Made by a program: the position numbers and the translations under genes. From Halobacterium zhouii (lineage in GTDB: Archaea; Halobacteriota; Halobacteria; Halobacteriales; Halobacteriaceae), in NCBI RefSeq assembly GCF_021249405.1, contig NZ_CP089593.1:1178001-1242000 (forward strand): a stretch of 64,000 bases of DNA, in the 5' to 3' direction. A model generated the notes under the pieces. The model was not told where the DNA came from. It ran no database searches and saw only the letters and a program-made list of their open reading frames with translations. Shown here piece after piece: positions 41,918 to 50,515 of this stretch; position 1 is the stretch's first letter; each line of letters begins with the position of its first letter.

Positions 41918-43555
41918 TCACTTCGACAGTTTCCGCCGGAAGTAGACGCGGCTCGCGATGCCGACCGCGTAGAACGAGAGCACGACGATGAGCAGGACGA
42001 GCGCTGTTCCCCAGCCGAACTCCTCGACGGAGAACGGCGCGCCCTGGCCTGGCAACCGACCGCTCGTGATAGACGTGTACAGCTGGTAGGGGAGCGCGCT
42101 CCCGCGTTCCATCAGCGCGGCGTTCGAGACGAACGGCGGCGAGGTGGAGAACTCGAATCGCGAGAGCACGTTCGGGTTCCGATTCGAGAACGGGGAGCCG
42201 CCGTAGACGAGCAAGAGCGGCGCGGTCTCACCAGCGATACGGCCGACACCCAGGATGATGCCCGTGATGACGCCGGGCATCGCCGCTGGCAACACCGTGC
42301 TCCTGATGGTCTGCCACTGGCTGACGCCGAGCGCAGCGCTCGCGTCCCGGTACTCGTCCGGAACCGCGGTGATCGACTCGTAACTCGTGATGACGACGAG
42401 CGGGAGAAGCATGAACCCGAGCACGAGTTGGCCCGCCAGCAGGGACTTCCCGCCGCCGATCCGGGGGACGAGGAACGCCAACCCGAACAGTCCGAACACG
42501 ATGCTGGGTGTGCTCCAGAGGCCGTTGGTCGCGACCTCGACGACTTGTCGGAACCGACGGCTCTCGGTGTACTCCGCGAGGAAGATGGCCGCAGCGAGCC
42601 CCAGCGGCACGGCGAACAGCATCGCGCCGAGGACGAGCCACAGCGTGCCGAGGATGGACGGCGCGAGTCCGGGAACGTCGATGAACAGGCTCTGGGAGAC
42701 GTTCGTGACGAACGGCACCTTCACGTCGAGGAACGGGACGGCGTACCCAATCCACGGCAGGTCGACGTGGCCGCCGAGACCGACGTGTGCGTTCGTGGTC
42801 AGGGTGTCGAAGCCGTTCACGACGATGAACCCGACGAGCAGCGCGAGCACGCCGAGCATCCCGAGCACGCTCAGTCGGACGAGGTAGAACGCGCCGCGCT
42901 CGCGGCCACGCGTGCCGAAGCCGGCCCGGGCTTTCGCAGCGCTCCACGACCCGACGAGGGACGCGACGATGGTCAGGCACGGCACCAGGATGGAGCCGAC
43001 GAACGTCGCGGAGATGTCCCCGGGAGACCACGACCAGCCGGTGTCGATGGTTCCCGTCACGAACAGCACGCCGAGGAACGCGAGGAACACCGCGGGTGGG
43101 AACGTCGAGCCGACGTCCTCCCGGGGAAGCACGCCGAGCGCGGCGACACCTACGCCGAACACGAATGCGGTTGCGACCCAGCCAGTAGGGCCCATGCCGA
43201 TGGTCTGTGACGCGACCAGACCGCCGGTGACGAAGCCGACGGTGCCGAACAGCAGGCCGACGACGTGACCGGCAGTCGAGGACGGCGTCGCGGACACGTA
43301 CCCGAGCCGGGACGCGGCCCCGACGCTCGCGATGCCGACGGCCATCACGACGAGGAGTGCGCCGAACACCGTGAACAGGTCCGCGCTGGGGACTGGCCCC
43401 GCACCGAGGACGGGCGTCTCCCCGTTCAGCCACTGGAACAACACCCCCCAGCTCGCGAGGAACAGGAGCGCGCCGAGGGCCATCACGCCCGTCGACACGT
43501 ACTCCCGGAACGTCGTCTCCGTGGAGACGAGCGCGTTCTCCTCGAGCGCGCTCAT
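41918..43555 (-). CDS. pstA: Phosphate ABC transporter permease PstA (long form)
   Basis: This inner-membrane subunit of the high-affinity phosphate importer has 545 residues, nearly twice bacterial PstA, because of an extra N-terminal hydrophobic half (about 1-240, six or more helices). The permease core follows: LAAAIFLAEYTESRRFRQVVEVATNGLWSTPSIVFGLFGLAFLV carries the EAA-type loop, and GRIAGETAPLLLVYGG is conserved near the end. The ATG overlaps the pstC stop (ATGA). No pstB or phoU follows; the next gene is convergent. Confidence 0.93.
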   Translation of the reverse strand: MSALEENALVSTETTFREYVSTGVMALGALLFLASWGVLFQWLNGETPVLGAGPVPSADLFTVFGALLVVMAVGIASVGAASRLGYVSATPSSTAGHVVGLLFGTVGFVTGGLVASQTIGMGPTGWVATAFVFGVGVAALGVLPREDVGSTFPPAVFLAFLGVLFVTGTIDTGWSWSPGDISATFVGSILVPCLTIVASLVGSWSAAKARAGFGTRGRERGAFYLVRLSVLGMLGVLALLVGFIVVNGFDTLTTNAHVGLGGHVDLPWIGYAVPFLDVKVPFVTNVSQSLFIDVPGLAPSILGTLWLVLGAMLFAVPLGLAAAIFLAEYTESRRFRQVVEVATNGLWSTPSIVFGLFGLAFLVPRIGGGKSLLAGQLVLGFMLLPLVVITSYESITAVPDEYRDASAALGVSQWQTIRSTVLPAAMPGVITGIILGVGRIAGETAPLLLVYGGSPFSNRNPNVLSRFEFSTSPPFVSNAALMERGSALPYQLYTSITSGRLPGQGAPFSVEEFGWGTALVLLIVVLSFYAVGIASRVYFRRKLSK

Positions 43556-44622
43556 CGGTCACCACCGTACCTGCTGCGCATGCGGGCCTGGATGACCTGT
43601 GCGGTGACGCTCAACACCAACACCATCACGAACAGGACGACGCCCGCCGCGAACAACCCCTGGACGTGGCGGCCGCCCGCGTTCCCGCCCTCGAACGCGA
43701 TGACCGTCGTCAGCGTCTCACCGACGCCGCCGAACACGTCGTACACCGGGTCGGGGAACCCCTTCGTGTGGGGAATCATCACCGTCGCCGCCATCGTCTC
43801 CCCCATCGCGCGGCCCACGCCGAGGAGCACTGCGGCCGACACCCCGGAGAACGCCGACGGGAGCGTGACGCTCTTCATCGTCTGCCAGTTCGTCGTGCCG
43901 ACGGCGAGCGCACCGCTTTTCATCGATTCGGGGACCGTCGAGAGCGCGTCCTCGGCGACCGACACGATGGTCGGCAGCGCCATGATGCCGATCATCACGC
44001 CGACGGTGAAGTAGTTCCCAATCGTGGACGTCTGGAACTCATCGTAGAAGAAGTCGTTCACGACGACGAACCCGATGAACCCGTACGTGATGGAGGGAAT
44101 CCCGGCCATCAACTCGATTCCCGGTTTCACGACCTCACGCACACCATCGGACGCGATCTCGCTGACGTACAGCGCGCCCGCGATGCCGACCGGTGCGGCG
44201 ACGAGCGTCGCGATGAGGGTCGTCACCATCGTGCCGACGATCATCGGCGCGAGCGACCACGGCGTCCCCTCGCGAGGCGGCCAGAGCGGTTTCTCCGAGC
44301 GGTACAACATCTCGAATCCCATCTGCTCGAACGCCGGCCACGCCCGCACGAAGAGGAACGTCACGATGAGCGCCAGGACGCCGACGGTGGCGACGGTCAT
44401 GACGAACGTCAGGCCGCGCGCGGTCGTCGCCTGATACCGAACCCAACCGACGACGGAAAACACGAAGAACGACGCCACGGGGACGACTGTCCAGCGCGAG
44501 TGCTGGTAGAACAACACGAACGCTGCGACGAGCGACAGCGCCGTGATCGCGAGGACCACGAGTCCGGCGTCGTCGTTCCGGGACCGGTAGTTTTCGAAAC
44601 GTTCGGTGACTCTGGATAACAT
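43552..44622 (-). CDS. pstC: Phosphate ABC transporter permease PstC
   Basis: From the ATG at 44622 this permease has 356 residues. After two extra N-terminal helices (LVVLAITALSLVAAFVLFYQ and a second), the core has VGIAGALYVSEIASDGVREVVKPGIELMAGIPSITYGFIGF, with the EAA loop, and GRAMGETMAATVMIPHTKGFPDP. It pairs with PstA to form the phosphate channel fed by PstS. It is 86 nt downstream of pstS and overlaps pstA. Confidence 0.95.
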   Translation of the reverse strand: MLSRVTERFENYRSRNDDAGLVVLAITALSLVAAFVLFYQHSRWTVVPVASFFVFSVVGWVRYQATTARGLTFVMTVATVGVLALIVTFLFVRAWPAFEQMGFEMLYRSEKPLWPPREGTPWSLAPMIVGTMVTTLIATLVAAPVGIAGALYVSEIASDGVREVVKPGIELMAGIPSITYGFIGFVVVNDFFYDEFQTSTIGNYFTVGVMIGIMALPTIVSVAEDALSTVPESMKSGALAVGTTNWQTMKSVTLPSAFSGVSAAVLLGVGRAMGETMAATVMIPHTKGFPDPVYDVFGGVGETLTTVIAFEGGNAGGRHVQGLFAAGVVLFVMVLVLSVTAQVIQARMRSRYGGDR

Positions 44623-44708
44623 GATATGAAACCTGGGTGTCTGTCTTGTGCGCAAAGACGGGCCGGAGTGGATGACAGTGACTGGGTTCGGCCCGGGTCG
44701 ACGGCGCG

Positions 44709-45860
44709 TTACTCGTACTTGCTCGGCGCGACCTTCTGGCGCTGGGTTTCGAGGCGGTCCTGGGGCAGCGCGAAGTAGTTGTTCGACTTCACGAAGAACT
44801 CCTGGCCGAAGTCCGAGAGCACGAAGTTGATGAACGCCGCCTCCTGGCGAGACGTGTCCTCCCACGTGTACGCGTGGAGGTCACGGGAGAGCGGGTACTC
44901 CTTCGCGCCGAGATTCTTCCCGTACTCGTAGGTGGTGTCGCCGATCTGCAGTCCGATGGGCGGCACCTGGCCCTCGGGCTGGACGAACGCGAGCGCGAGG
45001 TACGAGATGGCGTTGTCGGCCTGCGCGACCGCCTGCTGGAGTTGCTGGTTCTTCCCGTAGCGCTGGTCGGGGTCCGTGCTCGCGTTCGGGTCGCCGAACA
45101 CGTTGTTGCGGAAGGAGGTCGCCGTCCCGGAGTTCTGCGCGCGACCGAGGACGAGCATCTCCCTGTCCGGGCCGCCGACGTCGCTCCAGTTACTGATTTC
45201 GCCCTTGTAGATTGCTTTCAGTTCGTCGATGGTGAGCTGGCTGACGCCCGCGTCGTGTATCTCCTTGCTCACGACGATCGGCTGGCCGTCGACGCCGACG
45301 ACGTGGTCGACGAACTTCTCCATCTTCGCCTCGGGGACGTTCTCGCCCTCCAGTTCGGCGGCGGCCGGAGCGCTGGAGTCGCCGATGTCGACGCGCCCCT
45401 CCATGACGCCCTCGACGCCCGTGCCGGAGTGGCTCAACGCGATGCTCACGCGGAACGGCGGCACCGAGCGCTTCCCCGTCGCTTCCCAGCCGTAGAGCCC
45501 CGCCCAGTAGTCGGCGAGGCGCTTGTCGGTGCCGTACTGGTTGGCCCACTCCGCCGGCCAGTAGTCGCCGTCCCCCTTCTCCGGATTGGAGTTCCAGTAG
45601 CTCGCCGCGGTGTTCGTGATGGGGAACACCGTCGAGGAGCCGTCGCCCGTGAGCGTGTCCGTCGCCAGGCTCTTGTTTGGTTTGGCGGTCGTTGCAGGGT
45701 TCTGTGCATTCCCGCCACTGGTTGTCGATTCGTCGTTCCCGTCCTTCGGGTCGGAGTTGCCCTGACAGCCGGCGAGCAGCACCGACCCGACGGCGCCAGC
45801 CGACACGATGAACTTCCGACGCGACGAGCCACCAGACAGACGCGCTGATTCCTGCGTCAT
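44709..45860 (-). CDS. pstS: Phosphate-binding lipoprotein PstS
   Basis: This extracellular phosphate-binding protein has 383 residues. The start MTQESARLSGGSSRRKFIVSAGAVGSVLLAGC gives a Tat (RR) signal with lipobox, so it is exported folded and lipid-anchored. Phosphate contacts are readable in DGSSTVFPITNTAASYW and SHSGTGVEGVMEGRVDIGDSSAPA, and in GTATSFRNNVFGD. An acidic Ser/Thr/Gly-rich linker follows the Cys. It heads the pstS-pstC-pstA operon. Confidence 0.95.
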   Translation of the reverse strand: MTQESARLSGGSSRRKFIVSAGAVGSVLLAGCQGNSDPKDGNDESTTSGGNAQNPATTAKPNKSLATDTLTGDGSSTVFPITNTAASYWNSNPEKGDGDYWPAEWANQYGTDKRLADYWAGLYGWEATGKRSVPPFRVSIALSHSGTGVEGVMEGRVDIGDSSAPAAAELEGENVPEAKMEKFVDHVVGVDGQPIVVSKEIHDAGVSQLTIDELKAIYKGEISNWSDVGGPDREMLVLGRAQNSGTATSFRNNVFGDPNASTDPDQRYGKNQQLQQAVAQADNAISYLALAFVQPEGQVPPIGLQIGDTTYEYGKNLGAKEYPLSRDLHAYTWEDTSRQEAAFINFVLSDFGQEFFVKSNNYFALPQDRLETQRQKVAPSKYE

Positions 45861-45980
45861 CAACTGGGCGGAGACAGAACAGTAGTAAACCCGTTTATAA
45901 TAGGTGTACGGCCCGCTCCCGGGCGAAACCGAGAGATATTGCTTGAACCCTACCGAACAGTTCCCTATATACGCCACAGT
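45861..45980 (-). promoter_or_regulatory. pstS upstream region with two TATA boxes
   Basis: On the minus strand, TATTATAAAC spans 45892-45901, about 37 nt before the ATG. A second box, GTATATAG, spans 45965-45972, about 108 nt before it. A small hairpin GCCCG-CTCC-CGGGC (45911-45924) lies between. Twin promoters would allow two transcript starts that respond differently to phosphate, as I recall being reported for the Halobacterium salinarum pst1 operon. I could not identify a phosphate box with confidence. Confidence 0.55.
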
Positions 45981-46039
45981 AGTTCGGTGGCCGCCCCGGG
46001 GAGTCGTGTCCCGGGCCAGTCACACCAGCGGGTGACGGG

Positions 46040-47272
46040 CTACACCGCCAGCGGAACCAGTAACACTCCCATGAGGTGGACCCGTCGCGCGCCGAACGCC
46101 GGCGGAACCGCCCCGATCACGGTCGCCACGGCGAGCAGAACGACGCCAACCCAGCCAGCGAACAGGTAGGCGAGTACGACGAGGAGCACGCAGACGGCGA
46201 CGGTCAGCCTGCGGTGGTCGGTAGCCCGCACGAGTCGGAAGTAACGGTCGCCGAGTACGGGAACGAGGACCGCGCCGGCGCACGCTGCGAGCGCGATGCT
46301 CGCGAGCAACAGCGGGAGCGTCCGGGGGAGTCGAGCGCGCTCGAACGCCACCAGCACACCGGTGTGGGCGTCGCCGAGCGCGAACAGTGCGAACAGCGCG
46401 AAGACGGTGTTGGCTGTGTTGACGCCAGAGAGCGCCGCGACGAACGCGCGGTCGCCGTCCGCTCGGGTCGCCTCGAGCGCGCCGATGGCCGCGATGGCTC
46501 CGGAGACGCCCGGGACGTACGCGACGGCCGCGCCGGCGAGACTGCCAGCGACGCCCGGCCCGGCGACGTCGCGGGGTGTGGCAGCGACCGCCGCGTCGTC
46601 CTGCTCGGGGACGCCACCGCCGCGGTACGCCGCGAGCAACACGGGAGCACCGAACAGACCCGCGAACAGCGGCGACAGCACGTCCCCAGTCGGGACAATG
46701 CTCTGGGGATTCAACGGGAGTGAAACAGTGCCGAGCGCGCCGCTGAGTGCGAAGGCGAGCAGGCCGCCGGCGCGCGCCCGCCACGTCCGCTCGCGCGCAA
46801 GCAGAAATCCGACGAGCGCGACGACCACCACCGTGAGGTGCGCGTACACCAGAGGAGCGACGCGGCGAGCGACCCACGTGACCGGAGCGCCGAGCACGAA
46901 CGCGGTCGCCACAGCGACGCCGCTCCCCACCGCCGACACGCGCAGCGCCTCCCTGCCCCTGCCGCCGAGCACGAGGCGGTGTCCGGGGAGCGCAGTGACA
47001 GCCATCGCCGCGTCCGGCACGCCGAGCGCGAGCGTCGGCACGATGTCGAGAAACGAGTGCGTGACGCCCGCCGCGAGCAGCGCGGCGCCGACGAGATGCG
47101 GTGGCCCCGGGACGAGTGGCGCCGCCGCCGCGAGCAGCAACGCGAGTGTGTTCACGTGCAGTCCCGGCACCAGCCCCGAACACGTACCGAGCGCGACGCC
47201 CGCGAACACCGCAGCGAACGCGGCCGCTGTCGACCCGGGAGCGACGAGCACGCGAACGCCGAGGACGTCCAT
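46040..47272 (-). CDS. DUF112/TctA-like multispanning permease
   Basis: This 410-residue protein has about 11 helices. FAGVALGTCSGLVPGLHVNTLALLLAAAAPLV near residue 25 and AYVPGVSGAIAAIGALEATR near residue 255 are a pair of glycine/proline-rich GxxPG motifs, as in the DUF112/TctA family of tripartite tricarboxylate permeases. No TctC-type binding protein or TctB is adjacent, so the tripartite model may not apply in haloarchaea. The solute is unknown. Duplicated PGV/L motifs also recall the DUF368 architecture. Confidence 0.8.
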   Translation of the reverse strand: MDVLGVRVLVAPGSTAAAFAAVFAGVALGTCSGLVPGLHVNTLALLLAAAAPLVPGPPHLVGAALLAAGVTHSFLDIVPTLALGVPDAAMAVTALPGHRLVLGGRGREALRVSAVGSGVAVATAFVLGAPVTWVARRVAPLVYAHLTVVVVALVGFLLARERTWRARAGGLLAFALSGALGTVSLPLNPQSIVPTGDVLSPLFAGLFGAPVLLAAYRGGGVPEQDDAAVAATPRDVAGPGVAGSLAGAAVAYVPGVSGAIAAIGALEATRADGDRAFVAALSGVNTANTVFALFALFALGDAHTGVLVAFERARLPRTLPLLLASIALAACAGAVLVPVLGDRYFRLVRATDHRRLTVAVCVLLVVLAYLFAGWVGVVLLAVATVIGAVPPAFGARRVHLMGVLLVPLAV

Positions 47273-47439
47273 CGAACGGGGTTGGTCCCGCTCTCGTACT
47301 TGAACCCTCGCGGGCCAGTCGGGCTCCGACCGTGTGGTGGTTTCGTCCCGGTGGCGGCGCTACGCGGTGCTGTCGGACGTGACGCGCGAAAGAAATGTGG
47401 TGTGCTGTCGAAGCGAAGCGGGTGATTCGTCGAACTGAA

Positions 47440-47784
47440 TCAGCCGAAGAGGTCGCCGAGGCCCTCGCCGCTGGCCTCCTCGTCCTCGTCGTCGCCCTCG
47501 TCTTCTTCGGCCTCGTCCTCGGACTCCTCGTCCTCGGACTCCTCGTCCTCGGACTCGGTCGACTCCTCGGCGCCGCCGGCCGCGCCCGCGGCGGGCGCTG
47601 CGGGTGCAGCGGCGGCCTCCTCGACTGCCTCTTCGATGTCGACGTCCTCCAGCGCGGCGACGAGCGCCTTGACGCGGGATTCCTCGACATCGACGCCGGC
47701 GGCCTCGAGGACGCCGGTGATGTTCTCTTCGTTGATCTCTTCACCAGATTCGTTCAGGATGAGTGCTGCGTAAACGTATTCCAT
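47440..47784 (-). CDS. rpl12: Ribosomal stalk protein P1 (L12)
   Basis: P1 is the dimeric stalk protein that recruits translation factors. It has 114 residues. The N-terminal dimerisation domain is [41 protein letters not shown], an Ala/Pro hinge and a highly acidic Glu/Asp/Ser linker follow, and the factor-binding tail is GEGLGDLFG. It is 2 nt downstream of P0. Confidence 0.97.
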   Translation of the reverse strand: MEYVYAALILNESGEEINEENITGVLEAAGVDVEESRVKALVAALEDVDIEEAVEEAAAAPAAPAAGAAGGAEESTESEDEESEDEESEDEAEEDEGDDEDEEASGEGLGDLFG

Positions 47785-47786
47785 TG

Positions 47787-48839
47787 TTATCCGAACATCT
47801 CCCCGAGGCCCTCTGCGCCGTCGCCTCCGTCGTCATCGTCGTCGGAGTCGTCGGCGTCAGCCTCGGTCTCAGTGTCTTCGTCAGCCTGTGCTTCGTCTTC
47901 GTCCTCGTCCTCGTCGGTGTCGGGCGCCGCGGCCGCGGGCGCCTCGATGTCCTGGAGGTCCTCCGGCAGGGCCTCCTCGTCGTCGATCTGCGCGACGAGC
48001 GCGCGGACCTGCGCGTCTGCCTTGCTCACGAGGTCGTCCGCGAGGTCCGGGCTCTCGATGGAGGCCTGCAGGCCGAGGCTCTTGGCCTCGCCGCTGGCCT
48101 TCCGGACGAGCAGCGGAACGCTCTCGGCGGTCGGGTAGTTCGCGTTGACCGCGAGGTTGCGCGCGGACGCCGCGGCGGACTGGATGTCCGCGCGGTACTC
48201 CTCGACGTCGATGGCCAGTTCCTCGGGGCCGAACAGCACGCCCTCGGAGTACACGGCCTTCAGGTCGAGACCCACTTCCTTCGGCTCGATGCCGAGTTCC
48301 GTGAGCACGTTCGCGACGTCGTTGGACACCGTGCCGCCTTCCTCGACGACGACGGAGTCCTCGAGCACCTGGATGGAGCCCTCCTGGATTCGCGCGTTCG
48401 CGCCGATCTGCTGGAGTTCACCGACGAACGGACCCGGGTCGATGCCCGTGTCGCCCTCCGGGATGACGATGTCGTTGGGGGCGACCTCGCCGGCGTTGAT
48501 GGGCGCCGGCGTCTTCGAGGCTTCGAGTTGCTTGTACAGTCCGAACGGGTTGTCGTTCGTGACGACGAGTCCGACCTCGCCCGAGATGTGTTCGGTGAGG
48601 TCCTCGACGCCCGCGTCGACCTCCTCGAGTGCGCGCACGAGCAGCGTGTTGCGACTCATGCGGAGCGCGGCGCTGCCGTGCAGGCCGCGTCGCATCTCCT
48701 GGAGCTGTCGGCTCGGAATGCCCGTGACGTTCACGACGCCCACGCTGTCGTGGGACTCGATGAGGTCGACGAGGTCGCCGACCTCCTCTCGCTTCCACTC
48801 GGGAATGTGGTCTGTCGTGCGTTCGCTGTCGGCGGACAT
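47787..48839 (-). CDS. rpl10: Ribosomal protein P0 (L10)
   Basis: P0 anchors the P1 dimers on 23S rRNA. It has 350 residues. The N-terminus [41 protein letters not shown] is the rRNA-binding domain. The helical spine starts near [32 protein letters not shown]. The acidic C-terminus ends [10 protein letters not shown], echoing the P1 tail. It begins 1 nt after the L1 stop. Confidence 0.97.
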   Translation of the reverse strand: MSADSERTTDHIPEWKREEVGDLVDLIESHDSVGVVNVTGIPSRQLQEMRRGLHGSAALRMSRNTLLVRALEEVDAGVEDLTEHISGEVGLVVTNDNPFGLYKQLEASKTPAPINAGEVAPNDIVIPEGDTGIDPGPFVGELQQIGANARIQEGSIQVLEDSVVVEEGGTVSNDVANVLTELGIEPKEVGLDLKAVYSEGVLFGPEELAIDVEEYRADIQSAAASARNLAVNANYPTAESVPLLVRKASGEAKSLGLQASIESPDLADDLVSKADAQVRALVAQIDDEEALPEDLQDIEAPAAAAPDTDEDEDEDEAQADEDTETEADADDSDDDDDGGDGAEGLGEMFG

Positions 48840-48840
48840 G

Positions 48841-49479
48841 TTAGGCCACCTCCACGGAGGGGCCCATCGTCGTCTTCACGTAGACGGAGTCGATGTTGAG
48901 CGGCCCCTTCTCGAGGTCGGCGTGCAGACGGCGCAGGATGACGTCGATGTTCGACGCGATGTCCTCGGTGGACATGTCCTCCGCGCCGACGCGCGTGTGG
49001 AACGTGCGTCGGTCACGGCTGCGGATCTGCACGGTGTTTTTCATTCGGTTGACGGTTTCGACGACGTCGTCGTCGGGCTGGAGCGGCGTCGGCATCTTGC
49101 CGCGCGGACCGAGAACTTGACCGAGCGCACCCGCGATGTCCTGCATCATGGATGCTTCGGCCACGAAGAACTCCGTTTCTGCGGCGAGGTCCTTCGCGGC
49201 GTCGGTGTCGTCGCCGAGGTCGGCGAGGTCGTCGGAACCGAGAACCTCGTCTGCGACCTCCTCGGCGCGAACCGCGGTCTCGCCCTCTGCGAAGACCACG
49301 ATGTTCGTCTCCTGTCCGGTGCCCGACGGCAGTACGACGCCCTCGTCGATACGCTGTGACGGGTCGTTGAGGTCGAGGTCGCGCAGATTGATAGCGAGGT
49401 CCACGGTTTCGCGGAAGTTCCGCTCAGGAGCCTCATCGAGTGCGCGAGTTACGGCCTCTTGAATGTCGTTGTCTGCCAT
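48841..49479 (-). CDS. rpl1: 50S ribosomal protein L1
   Basis: L1 forms the mobile L1 stalk and in archaea also represses translation of its own mRNA. It has 212 residues. Recognisable segments are [37 protein letters not shown] and [43 protein letters not shown]. It is the first gene of the L1-P0-P1 operon and is preceded by a strong Shine-Dalgarno and a structured leader. Confidence 0.97.
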   Translation of the reverse strand: MADNDIQEAVTRALDEAPERNFRETVDLAINLRDLDLNDPSQRIDEGVVLPSGTGQETNIVVFAEGETAVRAEEVADEVLGSDDLADLGDDTDAAKDLAAETEFFVAEASMMQDIAGALGQVLGPRGKMPTPLQPDDDVVETVNRMKNTVQIRSRDRRTFHTRVGAEDMSTEDIASNIDVILRRLHADLEKGPLNIDSVYVKTTMGPSVEVA

Positions 49480-49482
49480 CTT

Positions 49483-49587
49483 TCACCTCCGTAGTGTGTC
49501 GACCCACTGCAGGTCAGATCTCCTACGGGTCAGTGAAACAGGCGAAGCCTGTCTCGGCTCGAAAGAAGTGTATGGCGGCCTTAAAAG
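49483..49587 (-). promoter_or_regulatory. L1 operon promoter and structured leader (probable L1 autoregulatory site)
   Basis: On the minus strand a TATA box (CTTTTAAG) lies at about 49581-49588, giving a leader of about 75 nt. It holds a hairpin ACAGGC-GAA-GCCTGT (49538-49552), then a larger structure: CCGTAG (complement of 49523-49528) pairs with CTACGG (complement of 49489-49494), with an inner GACC/GGTC helix (49512-49515 with 49501-49504) and unpaired asymmetric loops. The outer stem touches the Shine-Dalgarno GGAGGTGA (49483-49490), so L1 binding would block initiation. A leader mimicking the 23S L1 site is known for Halobacterium. Confidence 0.7.
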
Positions 49588-49676
49588 CGTCGAACCACGG
49601 TCCCCGTGCGAATCGGAGACGGGGCGCTACCGCTGGAGCGTCGTTCGTGAGAAAGACCGCGAGTTGGTGTCGCGGT

Positions 49677-50171
49677 TCAGGCGCTCGCTTCAGCAGCCTC
49701 GCCGAGCGTGTCGTCGTACTCGCCGTCCTCGACGCGCTGGCGGAACGTTCGGGCGTCGTCGCCCTCGATGGTGACGCCCATCGAAGCGCAGGTGCCAGCG
49801 ACCTCCTTCGCGGCCGCTCGCGTGTCGTACGCGAGCAGGTCGGGCTTCTTCTGTTCCGCGATGGTCTTGAGTTGGTCGATGGAGAGGTCGGCGACGAAAT
49901 CCTCCTGAGGTTCGCCGGACCCCGTATCGAAGCCGGCCTCGTCTTTCACGAGCGCGGCCGTCGGCGGCACGCCGACCTCGATACTGAACGACCCGTCCTC
50001 CTCGTACTCGACGGTGACAGGAACCTCGGTTCCGTCGAACGCGGCGGTCTGGTCGTTGATTTCTTCGACGACCGCCTGTACGTCGACCGGCGTCGGACCC
50101 AGCTCGGGACCGAGCGGCGGGCCGGGATTGGCCTGGCCGCCCGCGACGAGCACTTCTATCGTCTCAGCCAT
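49677..50171 (-). CDS. rpl11: 50S ribosomal protein L11
   Basis: L11 is part of the GTPase-associated centre. It has 164 residues. The N-terminus MAETIEVLVAGGQANPGPPLGPELGPTPVDVQAVVEEIND is the linker/proline-rich domain. The C-terminal rRNA-binding domain includes KTIAEQKKPDLLAYDTRAAAKEVAGTCASMGVTIEG. It is transcribed separately from the L1 operon, 197 nt upstream of it. Confidence 0.97.
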   Translation of the reverse strand: MAETIEVLVAGGQANPGPPLGPELGPTPVDVQAVVEEINDQTAAFDGTEVPVTVEYEEDGSFSIEVGVPPTAALVKDEAGFDTGSGEPQEDFVADLSIDQLKTIAEQKKPDLLAYDTRAAAKEVAGTCASMGVTIEGDDARTFRQRVEDGEYDDTLGEAAEASA

Positions 50172-50210
50172 ACTCCGAAGAATCCGTGCCGCGAATTTAA
50201 CCCTTGCCTT

Positions 50211-50411
50211 TCAGGGGAGCGCGACTCCCTGCCGAGTGAGGTAGTCGTTCACGTCCTTGATGGCGACCGGACTGCCGATGATGCGGGCAGCCTCCCCCGC
50301 CTCGTGGACCGTAACGTCGAATTCGGTTTCGACGTCGTGTGCCACTCCCTCCAGCGTCGTCACTGGGAGAACGATCTGCGTACTGTCGCGCAAACTGGAG
50401 GGTGAGGGCAT
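50211..50411 (-). CDS. VNG_1110C-family small protein
   Basis: This 66-residue cytoplasmic protein reads MPSPSSLRDSTQIVLPVTTL ... GSPVAIKDVNDYLTRQGVALP. Position next to L11 and the sequence match the haloarchaeal family typified by VNG_1110C, function unknown. The start at 50411 removes a long non-conserved extension of the open frame. The stop lies 39 nt before the L11 start on the same strand, so it may be co-transcribed with L11. Confidence 0.75.
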   Translation of the reverse strand: MPSPSSLRDSTQIVLPVTTLEGVAHDVETEFDVTVHEAGEAARIIGSPVAIKDVNDYLTRQGVALP

Positions 50412-50515
50412 CACCTGGTTTTTTACTAGGCTGTGTATCAATGTATCGAAGTTCCCGGAGGAGGAGAGTCGGAGAGGGAAAGCGCTTTTCGGCGGGAGCG
50501 GCCTACCACCGAGTG

